A stretch of 64,000 bases of DNA, from NCBI GenBank assembly GCA_016710985.1, contig JADJTX010000003.1, positions 124,001-188,000 on the forward strand, given 5' to 3'. Both the position numbers and the translations under genes were made by a program. The notes beneath the pieces were generated by a model. That model saw only the letters and a program-made list of their open reading frames with translations. It ran no database searches and had not been told where the DNA came from. Shown in pieces: positions 52,845 through 61,024 of this stretch. Positions within the stretch are counted from its first letter, which is position 1. Each line of letters opens with the position of its first letter. This DNA is from Ignavibacteria bacterium. Lineage in GTDB: Bacteria; Bacteroidota; Ignavibacteria; Tepidaquicellales; Tepidaquicellaceae.

Positions 52845-54539
52845 TCACGGCTTCACAACGCTCACAAAACCGCTTGAATTATTATTCGTGATTATAATAT
52901 CACTTAAATCAGTAATGTTATCACCGTTCATGTCCGTAGGCACATATCCGTTTGTAAAGCTGCCCGCCGCATTATAAACCCCGATCACGTCGTCAAGATT
53001 GACGAAGCCATCCTGATTATAGTCACCGCTGTAAAATGCAAATTTAACCGGTAAGGTACCTATTTGTTTTTGATTATTTCCAAATGCTTTGTTTGCAGAG
53101 TTTGAGAAATCATAAGTCAGCATTCCGGTTGTAAACATTACCGGGTTCATACTCCAGGTTTCAATTGAATTTCTGTGTTTAATGACTAAATAGTAATCAG
53201 TTGAACTGACCCCATTTGAAAAAATAAAAGCACCTGTCCCTGCTGAGCTAAGTATTCCTTTTGATGAATCTATTATATTATAGGGAATTGTATTATTTCT
53301 TAAATATAAACATGCTGTATCCGATACCATGTTATTTGAAACAGGATCATAAAATCCTTCCATAAAAGCGGTGAGATTTAAAGTCAGCGGAATTCTTGAA
53401 CCTGTCGGATCGCGTTTGTACCATATCTCGGACCCGATACGGTAGTCATTCCAAACAACATGCACAACTGAACCGGAAACTGATACAGAAGGATTCCATG
53501 AACCAGATGTATTAAATGTTAATCTTGTGACTGAATCCCAGCTTACGCCTTTATCTGCAGAGCGCTTGTAATGTATTTCATCGTTTCCATTCATCCGGTC
53601 CTGCCATACAAGATGTACAACTGAACCCGATACTGCTACATTGGGATACCATGAACTTGCCGGATTACTCGTAAGCCGTATATCAGGTCCCCAGCTTACA
53701 CCGCCGTCTGATGAGCGTTTGTAATAAATTTCCCACTCATCACGTCTGTCCTGCCATGTAACATGTACAACAGAATCCAATACGGCGACACATGCAGATG
53801 TAGATGAAGCAGAATTATTTGTCAGCCGTGTATCAGCTCCCCAGCTTACGCCTCCGTCAGTTGATCTTTTATAATATATCTCTGCGTTCCCGTCTCGGGT
53901 GTCATCCCAAGCAACATGAACAAACAAGCCCGATACACTGACCGATGGAATAGCAGAAACAGCGGCGTTATTTGTAAGTCTTACATCTGCTCCCCAGCTT
54001 ACGCCTTCATCGGTTGATCGTTTGTAGTATATCTCATCGTCCACGTCACGACGATCCTGCCATGCAATATGCACATCTGAACCTGCTAGCGTCACAGAAG
54101 GATGCCATGAATCATAGACACCATTCGTCAGCCGGGTATCTGTTCCCCAGCTTACACCTCCATCTGTTGATCTTTTGTAATAAATCTCAAAGTTCCCGTC
54201 ACGACGGTCCTGCCACGCTACATGCACAACTGAACCTGATACTGATACAGAAGGATATTGTGAATCACCGGTGTTATTTGTCAGGCGAATATCCGCTCCC
54301 CAGCTCACTCCGGCATCTGTCGATCGTTTGTAGTATATTTCATAGTTAATGGGATCTAAACGGTTGTCCCACCATACAGTATGTACAGTATTTCCGCTGG
54401 ATGAGACATTCCATGCATTATTAAAAGAAGTATAAGAATCATTCGCGAAATTTGTCAGCCGGACATCCGGCTGCCATTGAGCAAATATGTTTGAAGTATG
54501 TAAAGTGAAAAGTACTGCTAATGTTATGAATAGTTTCAT
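52845..54539 (-). CDS. Secreted sialidase/BNR-like propeller protein with dockerin-like module
   Basis: The protein has 564 residues. A signal peptide (KLFITLAVLFTLHTSNIFA) is followed by eight or so repeats of about 46 residues with Asp-box-like sequences (YYKRSTDGGVSWG) and WQDRRDGNFEIYYKR, VSVSGSVVHVAWQD. The C-terminal module has FYDPVSNNMVSDTACLYLR, VIKHRNSIETWS, then GDYNQDGFVNLDDV and TDMNGDNITDLSDI, ending FVSVVKP. Its first ~370 residues closely match the gene just upstream (54694-56142), which ends in a T9SS domain instead. The stop codon sits in a GTGAGAT heptamer word. Sialidase activity is not implied; the fold alone is suggested. Confidence 0.87.
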   Translation of the reverse strand: MKLFITLAVLFTLHTSNIFAQWQPDVRLTNFANDSYTSFNNAWNVSSSGNTVHTVWWDNRLDPINYEIYYKRSTDAGVSWGADIRLTNNTGDSQYPSVSVSGSVVHVAWQDRRDGNFEIYYKRSTDGGVSWGTDTRLTNGVYDSWHPSVTLAGSDVHIAWQDRRDVDDEIYYKRSTDEGVSWGADVRLTNNAAVSAIPSVSVSGLFVHVAWDDTRDGNAEIYYKRSTDGGVSWGADTRLTNNSASSTSACVAVLDSVVHVTWQDRRDEWEIYYKRSSDGGVSWGPDIRLTSNPASSWYPNVAVSGSVVHLVWQDRMNGNDEIHYKRSADKGVSWDSVTRLTFNTSGSWNPSVSVSGSVVHVVWNDYRIGSEIWYKRDPTGSRIPLTLNLTAFMEGFYDPVSNNMVSDTACLYLRNNTIPYNIIDSSKGILSSAGTGAFIFSNGVSSTDYYLVIKHRNSIETWSMNPVMFTTGMLTYDFSNSANKAFGNNQKQIGTLPVKFAFYSGDYNQDGFVNLDDVIGVYNAAGSFTNGYVPTDMNGDNITDLSDIIITNNNSSGFVSVVKP

Positions 54540-54651
54540 ATTTAATTTTATTTTTAATTTTAAAAATTATTTTTATTGAAATGATTTTTTTTGATTCAAT
54601 AAAGACATCGCGATTAGCAACTTTTTAAAAATAGAATCATAAACTTTCAAT

Positions 54652-54695
54652 GTGACAAATCACAAATCCGAAATTCCAAATTCCAAATTGAAATC
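54652..54695. repeat. Heptamer array (AAATCCG/AAATTCC) abutting a stop codon
   Basis: AAATCAC, AAATCCG, AAATTCC twice and AAATTGA in succession end at the TGA stop (54694-54696) of the BNR/T9SS gene. Confidence 0.85.
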
Positions 54696-56142
54696 ATTTT
54701 GTTAAGATCATTTTTTTAGTTTCAATGAACTTGCCGGTTATTAACCTGTAAAAATAAACTCCGCTCGTAAAATTACTTCCGTTGAAATCAACTTTGTAAG
54801 TTCCGGGAGCAAGCCGTTCGTTTACAAGAGTTGACACTTCCCGGCCTTGAACATCATAAACCTTTAATGAAACAAATCCTGATTTCGAAATTCCAAATTC
54901 CAGATTCGTAACCGGGTTGTAAGGGTTAGGGTAGTTTTGAGATAAAGAAAATTTCTCCGGTACCTCTGAATTAATACTTAATATTCCTACAGGATTACCT
55001 GTCGGATTGTGTTTATACCATATCTCCGACCCGATACGGTAGTCATTCCAAACCACATGAACAACTGTACCGGATACTGCTACAGAAGGATTCCATGCAC
55101 CCGAACCGGAAACAAAAAACGTAAGTCTTGTATCTGATTCCCAGCTAACGCCGTCATCTGTTGATCGTTTATAATAAATTTCATCGTTCCCGTCACGGCG
55201 TTCCTGCCATACAATATGCACAACTGATCCTGAAACTGATAAATTAGGATACCATGAACTTGCTGCATCATTCGTAAGCCGTGTTTCAGCTCCCCAGCCT
55301 GCTCCTGCGTCAGTCGAACGTATGTAATATATCTCCCATTCATCACGTCTGTCCTGCCATGTAACATGTACAACAGAATCTGATACAACTACACTAGCAG
55401 AGGTAGATGAAGCAGAATTATTCGTCAGCCGTGTATCTGCTCCCCAGCTTTCTCCTCCATTTGTTGATCGTTTATAATATATCTCAGCGTTCCCGTCACG
55501 GGTGTCATCCCAGACAACATGAATATACAAACCGGACGCACTTACAGAAGGAATCGCTGAAACGCCGGCGTTATTTGTAAGTCTTACATCAGCACCCCAG
55601 CTTACGCCTTCATCGGTTGATCGTTTGTAGTATATTTCATCGTCCACGTCACGACGATCCTGCCATGCAATATTCACGTTTGAACCTGCTACCGATACAG
55701 AAGGATGCCATGAATCAAAGACACCGTTCGTCAGCCTTGTATCTGCTCCCCAACTTACGCCTGCGTCTGTTGATCGTTTGTAATAAATTTCAAAGTTCCC
55801 GTCACGACGGTCCTGCCAAGCAACATGCACAACCGAACCTGATACTGATACAGAAGGATATTGTGAATCACCGGTGTTATTAGTCAGGCGAATATCCGCT
55901 CCCCAGCTCACCCCTGCGTCTGTCGAACGTTTGTAGTATATTTCATAATTAATGGGATCTAAGCGATTGTCCCACCATACAGTATGCACAATATTTCCGT
56001 TGGATGCGACATTCCATGCATTATTATAAGATGTGTAAGATGCATTCGCGAAATTTGTCAGCCGCGTATCGGGCTGCCATTGAGAAAATAAGTTCTGAGT
56101 GCATAAGGTGAAAAGAACAGCAAAAGTAATGAACATTTTCAT
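54694..56142 (-). CDS. Secreted sialidase/BNR-like propeller protein with T9SS type A domain
   Basis: The protein has 482 residues. The signal peptide KMFITFAVLFTLCTQNLFS and the repeats (YYKRSTDAGVSWGADIRLTN; VSVSGSVVHVAWQDRRD) are close to those of the downstream gene at 52845-54539. The C-terminus differs completely: NYPNPYNPVTNLEFG and an ending TKKMILTK, a T9SS type A domain. The Tyr in place of Phe in NPYNP is a small variation of the core. Five diverged heptamers (54874-54908) encode LEFGISKSGF in this domain. It is the clearest case here of one ectodomain carrying two alternative C-terminal modules. Confidence 0.88.
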   Translation of the reverse strand: MKMFITFAVLFTLCTQNLFSQWQPDTRLTNFANASYTSYNNAWNVASNGNIVHTVWWDNRLDPINYEIYYKRSTDAGVSWGADIRLTNNTGDSQYPSVSVSGSVVHVAWQDRRDGNFEIYYKRSTDAGVSWGADTRLTNGVFDSWHPSVSVAGSNVNIAWQDRRDVDDEIYYKRSTDEGVSWGADVRLTNNAGVSAIPSVSASGLYIHVVWDDTRDGNAEIYYKRSTNGGESWGADTRLTNNSASSTSASVVVSDSVVHVTWQDRRDEWEIYYIRSTDAGAGWGAETRLTNDAASSWYPNLSVSGSVVHIVWQERRDGNDEIYYKRSTDDGVSWESDTRLTFFVSGSGAWNPSVAVSGTVVHVVWNDYRIGSEIWYKHNPTGNPVGILSINSEVPEKFSLSQNYPNPYNPVTNLEFGISKSGFVSLKVYDVQGREVSTLVNERLAPGTYKVDFNGSNFTSGVYFYRLITGKFIETKKMILTK

Positions 56143-56225
56143 TTTAAGGAATTTTTGATTTAGAAAAAATATTTTGATTTCGTTATTAACTCAAGTTGAC
56201 TGCTTCATTCTTTAAGATCTCTTCA

Positions 56226-56318
56226 GCCACGAATTTTCACGAATTAACCCGAATGTTTTCTAATTCATCATTTGAATTTGCTTATATAAATTCGCTCAGA
56301 TTCGTGAAAATTAGTGGC
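56226..56318. repeat. Palindrome built from TTCGTG/CACGAAT words
   Basis: GCCACGAATTTTCACGAATT (left) pairs with ATTCGTGAAAATTAGTGGC (right) around a loop of about 50 bp. The same words occur in the tandem repeat before lon (3972-4170). Confidence 0.8.
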
Positions 56319-56351
56319 AGATTTTTTATCGCAATTTTGAAGCAGTTAAAA

Positions 56352-56648
56352 TTAAGTTATTAATCTGCTGTCATAAATTGTGAAAATGAGATTCAGCATT
56401 TCCGGATTATGCTTTCTGATCAGTTTAAGTTTGTCTGAATCATTCAGCTTTATGAAATATCGTTTCCTTCTCAGTGCTTTTTCCCTGTCACAGTGTCTTT
56501 CAAAGTAAACCAGTTTGGAATGCTTACCCGACTGCTCTTCAAAAACCGAACTTTCATCATTTGAGATATTTATATGAGCAGTGTTATTTTTATCAAAGAT
56601 AATGTAAACTAAATATTCACCGGTCTTTGAAAACTTTTTCCTATGCAT
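56352..56648 (-). CDS. GIY-YIG-like protein with degenerate active site
   Basis: The protein has 98 residues. GEYLVYIIFDKNNTAHINIS matches the first strands of small GIY-YIG nucleases (usual pattern VYIL...YIGxT), and KLVYFERHCDREKALRRKRY matches the later helix (usual LVYxExFxxxxEARxREK). The second tyrosine-isoleucine-glycine is replaced by HIN, and the usual catalytic Arg in the following helix is not evident (NDESSVFEEQSGK). It may be catalytically dead and act as a DNA-binding or regulatory protein, or be decaying. It lies between secreted-protein genes and diverges from the TPR-like gene at 56896. Confidence 0.6.
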   Translation of the reverse strand: MHRKKFSKTGEYLVYIIFDKNNTAHINISNDESSVFEEQSGKHSKLVYFERHCDREKALRRKRYFIKLNDSDKLKLIRKHNPEMLNLIFTIYDSRLIT

Positions 56649-56895
56649 TTTTAAAATCCTATATTTTATTTTTTGTGTCCTCGTGACTTAGTGGTTAAAA
56701 AATATTTGATCGCTTTCTTTAAATTAAACTCAGCAAAAATATTACAGGCAGAGCTTTATGACAAGTAATTGTTTTCAAAAATGTTACCCGGATTTAGCTT
56801 TAAATTTTCAATGATTACTCAAAAACAAGCTGTTTTAATTAGTTTTTAAATAATATATTAATTGATATGTTACAAAAAATACTGCTTAAAATCTT

Positions 56896-58332
56896 ATGTT
56901 CACTAATAATTTAACGGAGCTGCTGAAGACATTTTCGGCAAAGGAAACGAAAGAGTTCAGGGAATTTCTTAATTCTTCATATTTTAATAAGCGGCAGGCA
57001 GTCAGTAATCTGTATGAGATCATTATTAAATTTCACCCTGACTTTGAAAACAAAGCTTTAACTAAACAAAATATTTTCAACAAACTATTTCCAGGGAAAA
57101 AATACAATGACAGTTCGCTGAGAGTACTGACTCACTACCTTACAGACCTTGCACAAAAATATCTTGCACATAAAAGATTTGAGACAAACAAACTCGAATT
57201 TAAAGTTCAGCTGGATCAGGAGCTGACGGAAAGAAAGCAAAACAAGCTCTTTGAAAAAAATCTTACCGGCGCTTTTGATATTTTAAAGAAGGCGGACATT
57301 GAATCGGAAGAATACTTTTACTATAAATACCGGCTTGTGAATGACAGAACTTATCATCAGTATGTTTCAAATTATGCAAATTATGAAAAGATTATTGACA
57401 GATCGGACTGGGAAAATGTATTTAAGGATTTTAAAAATTTCTATCTTGTAAAATTTATGATCATGTACCTTAACACAATGAACTTTTATGCTTTATATAA
57501 TAAGAAACTAAAATCAGAAGTCTTTGAAAAAGAATTTGATAAAATTAGGATTGCGGACTTTGAGGACATAGCGGTTTTGAAAATGTATTACTATATGATA
57601 AAGATGAATACGGAAAGTTCACACAGTGAGTATTACTTTAAGTTAAAGGACATTCTTTTAAAGAATAAAGTTAATCTGAATAAATTCGATCTGATCGGAG
57701 CTTACGTACACAGTGGAGCATACTGTACTAAGCGGATCTCCGAAGGCAACACCGGATTTGAAAGAGAACTGTTTGAATTATACAAAGAAGAAATAAAGGA
57801 AAAGACTTATCTGTTAAATGATAATTCAATGTCGCCGATCTTTTACAGGAACGTAGTCAGGTCGGGACTTGATGTGCATGAAACTGAATGGGTGAAAGAT
57901 TTTATTAATACATTTAAACCTGAGCTTAATAAAAAATTCAGAGATAACTATTATTACTATTGCCTGGCTTTGTATGAGTTTAATATGAAAAATTTTGAGA
58001 CATCACTCGAGCTGATCTCTAAAATTAAATATGATGAAATTTATATGAAGCTTAATTCCAAAACTCTTCACATTCAGCTTTTGTATGAATTAGGTTATGA
58101 AGATTCTCTTATTGATGCACTGGAAAGCTTCAGGCATTTTTTGAATAAGAATAAGTTTATTCCGGAAATCAGAAAAATACCTTTCAATAATTTCCATAAA
58201 TTTTTGAATAAAATTATTTCGGTAAAAAATAGAATAAATAAATCAGAACAGGATTTGATTCAGCATAATATTTCAATAGAGAAGAACCTAACAAACAAGA
58301 AATGGCTATTGGAGAAAGTGAAAAGTTTATAA
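56896..58332 (+). CDS. Conserved helical (TPR-like) protein of unknown function, paralog 3
   Basis: The protein has 478 residues. Landmarks shared with paralogs 1 and 2 are LLKTFSAKETKEFREFLNSS, NIFNKLFPGKKYNDSSLRVL, SFRHFLNKNKFIPE and the final KKWLLEKVKSL. It is helical throughout, without a signal peptide. Like the others it is a plus-strand gene in a block of minus-strand secreted-protein genes. It is followed by an AGGTTTGTA 9-bp array that starts at its stop codon. The role is unknown. Confidence 0.73.
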   Translation: MFTNNLTELLKTFSAKETKEFREFLNSSYFNKRQAVSNLYEIIIKFHPDFENKALTKQNIFNKLFPGKKYNDSSLRVLTHYLTDLAQKYLAHKRFETNKLEFKVQLDQELTERKQNKLFEKNLTGAFDILKKADIESEEYFYYKYRLVNDRTYHQYVSNYANYEKIIDRSDWENVFKDFKNFYLVKFMIMYLNTMNFYALYNKKLKSEVFEKEFDKIRIADFEDIAVLKMYYYMIKMNTESSHSEYYFKLKDILLKNKVNLNKFDLIGAYVHSGAYCTKRISEGNTGFERELFELYKEEIKEKTYLLNDNSMSPIFYRNVVRSGLDVHETEWVKDFINTFKPELNKKFRDNYYYYCLALYEFNMKNFETSLELISKIKYDEIYMKLNSKTLHIQLLYELGYEDSLIDALESFRHFLNKNKFIPEIRKIPFNNFHKFLNKIISVKNRINKSEQDLIQHNISIEKNLTNKKWLLEKVKSL

Positions 58333-58445
58333 AGTTTGTAAGGTTTGTAAGGTTTGTAAAGTTACGAACTGCACATTTTCTTTACATAAAATATAACTAT
58401 CAGGTATATCCAAGATGAAAATCCCAATTTCCAAATCGAAATCAG
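58333..58445. repeat. AGGTTTGTA array and AAATCCC/AATTTCC words between convergent genes
   Basis: From the stop of the TPR-like gene, 9-bp AGGTTTGTA-type units run to about 58365. Near 58415-58445 a few AAATCCC-type heptamers abut the stop (58442-58444) of the minus-strand LamG gene. Confidence 0.75.
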
Positions 58446-60913
58446 GGTCTTATCGCACTCACAAAATCAGTAGAATTATTATGAGCCATCAGAACATCAG
58501 TCAGATCCGAAATATTATCCCCGTTGATATCAGTAACTCTGTATCCGGCTGCAAATAAATTTGCATCATTACTGATAATTATGACATCGCTGAGATTAAT
58601 AAATCCATCCTGATCCGCATCACCGCTGTATATGGCAAATTTATTCGGTCCTGTATCTACCTGTATCATATTATTTCCAAATGCTTTTGAAGCGGTATTT
58701 GTAAAATCATATTCCAGAAAAGATATAAAGGGAGCAAAGTGTATTGAAAACAGAATTGCAAAGGTACCGCGTGAAGGTTTCCGGCTCCATGTCTCCAGAG
58801 AATTTCTGTGCTTTAACTGAATATAAACGGGCAGACCATCAGGAGTATTATTAAATACTAAGTCCGCATGTCCCGTAGAATCAAGAATGGCTTTTGAAGA
58901 ATCAAGTATGGCATAAGGCGCAAATGCATTTCTCACAAAAGCTCTCATTGTATCTTCGACCTGTGAATTAGTTGCCGGATCATAAAAGCCCTGGATCAAT
59001 GAAGTAAGTGAAAGCACGCTCTTGCGTTTGGTGTGATTATTAAACTGAATTCCCCAGCCGATAAGAACCCCGGTGTCACTCGCAGCCACATCCTGAATTC
59101 TGAGCTTCCATTTCCCGGATGTACTCTCACCGGAAAAAGCAGAGTTCAAATTGTTCAGAGGCTTTAACCTTGGAGCAAACATTACATACCGGTTTGAAAC
59201 TAATGAAGAATCCGCCTGATCATTAAAAATTGTGACTATGTTGTCACTGTTATTCATCAGTGAAGTAGTACTGTATAGTGTCAGCGCAGTACCTGTCGGC
59301 GATATTAAAGAGAGCACAAGGTTATCTTCATCGGTATGATTCAATGCAACAAAAACATTTACATCTGTTATTGTTTCATTTACGGGAACATCTAAAGTGT
59401 CCGAAGTCATGAATCCACTGGTTCCTGTTGCAGGGATTCTGATGTTTGGATTACTTAAATAATATCCGTTAGGAAAACCTGAAGTTAAAATATTAGTCAT
59501 TGGCGATACCGGTGAGTTGCTCAGGAATGAATTCAAACTGAACCGCGCATCATTCCTGAAATTTAATCTCGGTCCGTTGTCTGTATTTGAATATGTTCCG
59601 CCGTCAAAATTATAAGCTACATTTACACCGGCAGGATCATTCTGTTCATTGACTGAAACAAAAGGCTGACCGGCTATTGTCCCGTATGGTGAAACAGAAC
59701 CTGTGATCCTCACTTCATCAATAAATCCGTCTAAGCATTCCAGATTCTGAGTTCCGCCGATATAAAGGGAATCGGTATTGTCGTGTATGTTACCGACAAA
59801 ATTTGTGTCATCCCACCTTATCTCCCCGTTTATAAAGAACTGTGAAAATCCTGTTGATCCGGAATAAGTGAAAGCAACATGAGTCCATTTATTTAAAGGA
59901 AAAAATTCACCGGAAGTACTTAACTGGAATATCGTAGTTTCATTTACAATGAAATTAAATTTTCTCAGATTGATCTCCATCCTGTAATCTGTTACAGATC
60001 CCGACGAATTTCCTTTATGGACTATCGTACTGAAAGTATTTACGTTTGCATCAAAAGATTCGGGATAGATCCAGGCTTCTATTGTTATTCCCGAAACCGG
60101 GCTGACAATAGAATTATCCGGTCCGGATAAATAATCCAATGTCCCGTCTAATTCCACACATTCATTTAATGAAATTGTATTGCTTGGCTGGTTCGCAAAA
60201 GACGCCGCCGTGACGCCTCTGTTAAATGCATTCAGATTATTACCGCTCCGGTCATTCATGGAAAAAAATGTTACCGCCGGATTTGTTCCCTGAAAAGTAT
60301 ATGAAGCGACAAGACTTCCATACTGTCCGGAATTCGTTCCGAGTGATAATCTCATTACCTGCGAAATACCGGATGCATTCAGGTCATTATTCCAGATCCT
60401 GATCTCATCGATCATGCCTTTAAATGGTTCGTTATTCCCTACTCCTATTAATATAGAGTCGGTGTTTGAAACAGGCGCCGCTCCTGCTACTACAGAAGAA
60501 GTATCCTGAACCCCGTTTATAATTATTCTGAAAGTTCCTGTGGTAACATTATACGAACCGGCTACATGAGTCCATTTGTTATTTGGAATTACGGTCTTGC
60601 CTACCAGTCGTGTTAACGAATTAGTTCTTATAGCCACCTTTCCGCTGCTCAGATATAACGTATATCCGACATTGTTACCAACTGCTCTTTTTTGAAGCAG
60701 TATCTGCGCACCGGAGGTTGAACTGTCGGGATTCAGCCACATTTCAACAGTAAAGTCGCCGGTAATATTTAACAGGCTGTTATGAGGTACAGCGACATAG
60801 CTCGATGCAGTCCCTGCAAATGAACACGCCTGATTCCAGACCATCTGCGCTTTGGAATTAAGAATTAAGAATGAAGAATTAAGAATTAAAAAAATTAGTA
60901 TTTTTGCTTTCAT
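58442..60913 (-). CDS. Secreted LamG / P-domain protein with dockerin-like module
   Basis: The protein has 823 residues. The signal peptide MKAKILIFLILNSSFLILNS is partly encoded by TTAATTC heptamers (60855-60889). Two LamG/concanavalin-like domains follow, at about residues 30-190 (FTVEMWLNPDSST; KGMIDEIRIWN) and 250-420 (ITIEAWIYPESF; LDGFIDEVRI). A proprotein-convertase-P-like domain lies at about 480-630 (NLVLSLISPTGTALTLYSTT; GKWKLRIQDVAASDTGVL). The shared C-terminal module has FYDPATNSQVEDTMRAFVR, QLKHRNSLETWS, then GDADQDGFINLSDV and TDINGDNISDLTDV, ending FVSAIRP. It may bind glycans or proteins at the cell surface. Confidence 0.87.
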   Translation of the reverse strand: MKAKILIFLILNSSFLILNSKAQMVWNQACSFAGTASSYVAVPHNSLLNITGDFTVEMWLNPDSSTSGAQILLQKRAVGNNVGYTLYLSSGKVAIRTNSLTRLVGKTVIPNNKWTHVAGSYNVTTGTFRIIINGVQDTSSVVAGAAPVSNTDSILIGVGNNEPFKGMIDEIRIWNNDLNASGISQVMRLSLGTNSGQYGSLVASYTFQGTNPAVTFFSMNDRSGNNLNAFNRGVTAASFANQPSNTISLNECVELDGTLDYLSGPDNSIVSPVSGITIEAWIYPESFDANVNTFSTIVHKGNSSGSVTDYRMEINLRKFNFIVNETTIFQLSTSGEFFPLNKWTHVAFTYSGSTGFSQFFINGEIRWDDTNFVGNIHDNTDSLYIGGTQNLECLDGFIDEVRITGSVSPYGTIAGQPFVSVNEQNDPAGVNVAYNFDGGTYSNTDNGPRLNFRNDARFSLNSFLSNSPVSPMTNILTSGFPNGYYLSNPNIRIPATGTSGFMTSDTLDVPVNETITDVNVFVALNHTDEDNLVLSLISPTGTALTLYSTTSLMNNSDNIVTIFNDQADSSLVSNRYVMFAPRLKPLNNLNSAFSGESTSGKWKLRIQDVAASDTGVLIGWGIQFNNHTKRKSVLSLTSLIQGFYDPATNSQVEDTMRAFVRNAFAPYAILDSSKAILDSTGHADLVFNNTPDGLPVYIQLKHRNSLETWSRKPSRGTFAILFSIHFAPFISFLEYDFTNTASKAFGNNMIQVDTGPNKFAIYSGDADQDGFINLSDVIIISNDANLFAAGYRVTDINGDNISDLTDVLMAHNNSTDFVSAIRP

Positions 60914-60944
60914 TAAGATCTCCTTTGCTTAAGTAAAGGGTATG

Positions 60945-61024
60945 GAGTATTGAGTATTGAGTATTGAGTAATATAAAGATTTAAATTTTCATTTGTAACT
61001 CGTAACTCGTAACTGTCTCACGGT
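60945..61024. repeat. GTATTGA (60945-60972) and GTAACTC (60995-61024) heptamer arrays
   Basis: Two arrays of different words lie in the 100-bp gap between two minus-strand genes. The second runs into the TGA stop (61018-61020) of the upstream gene. Confidence 0.85.
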
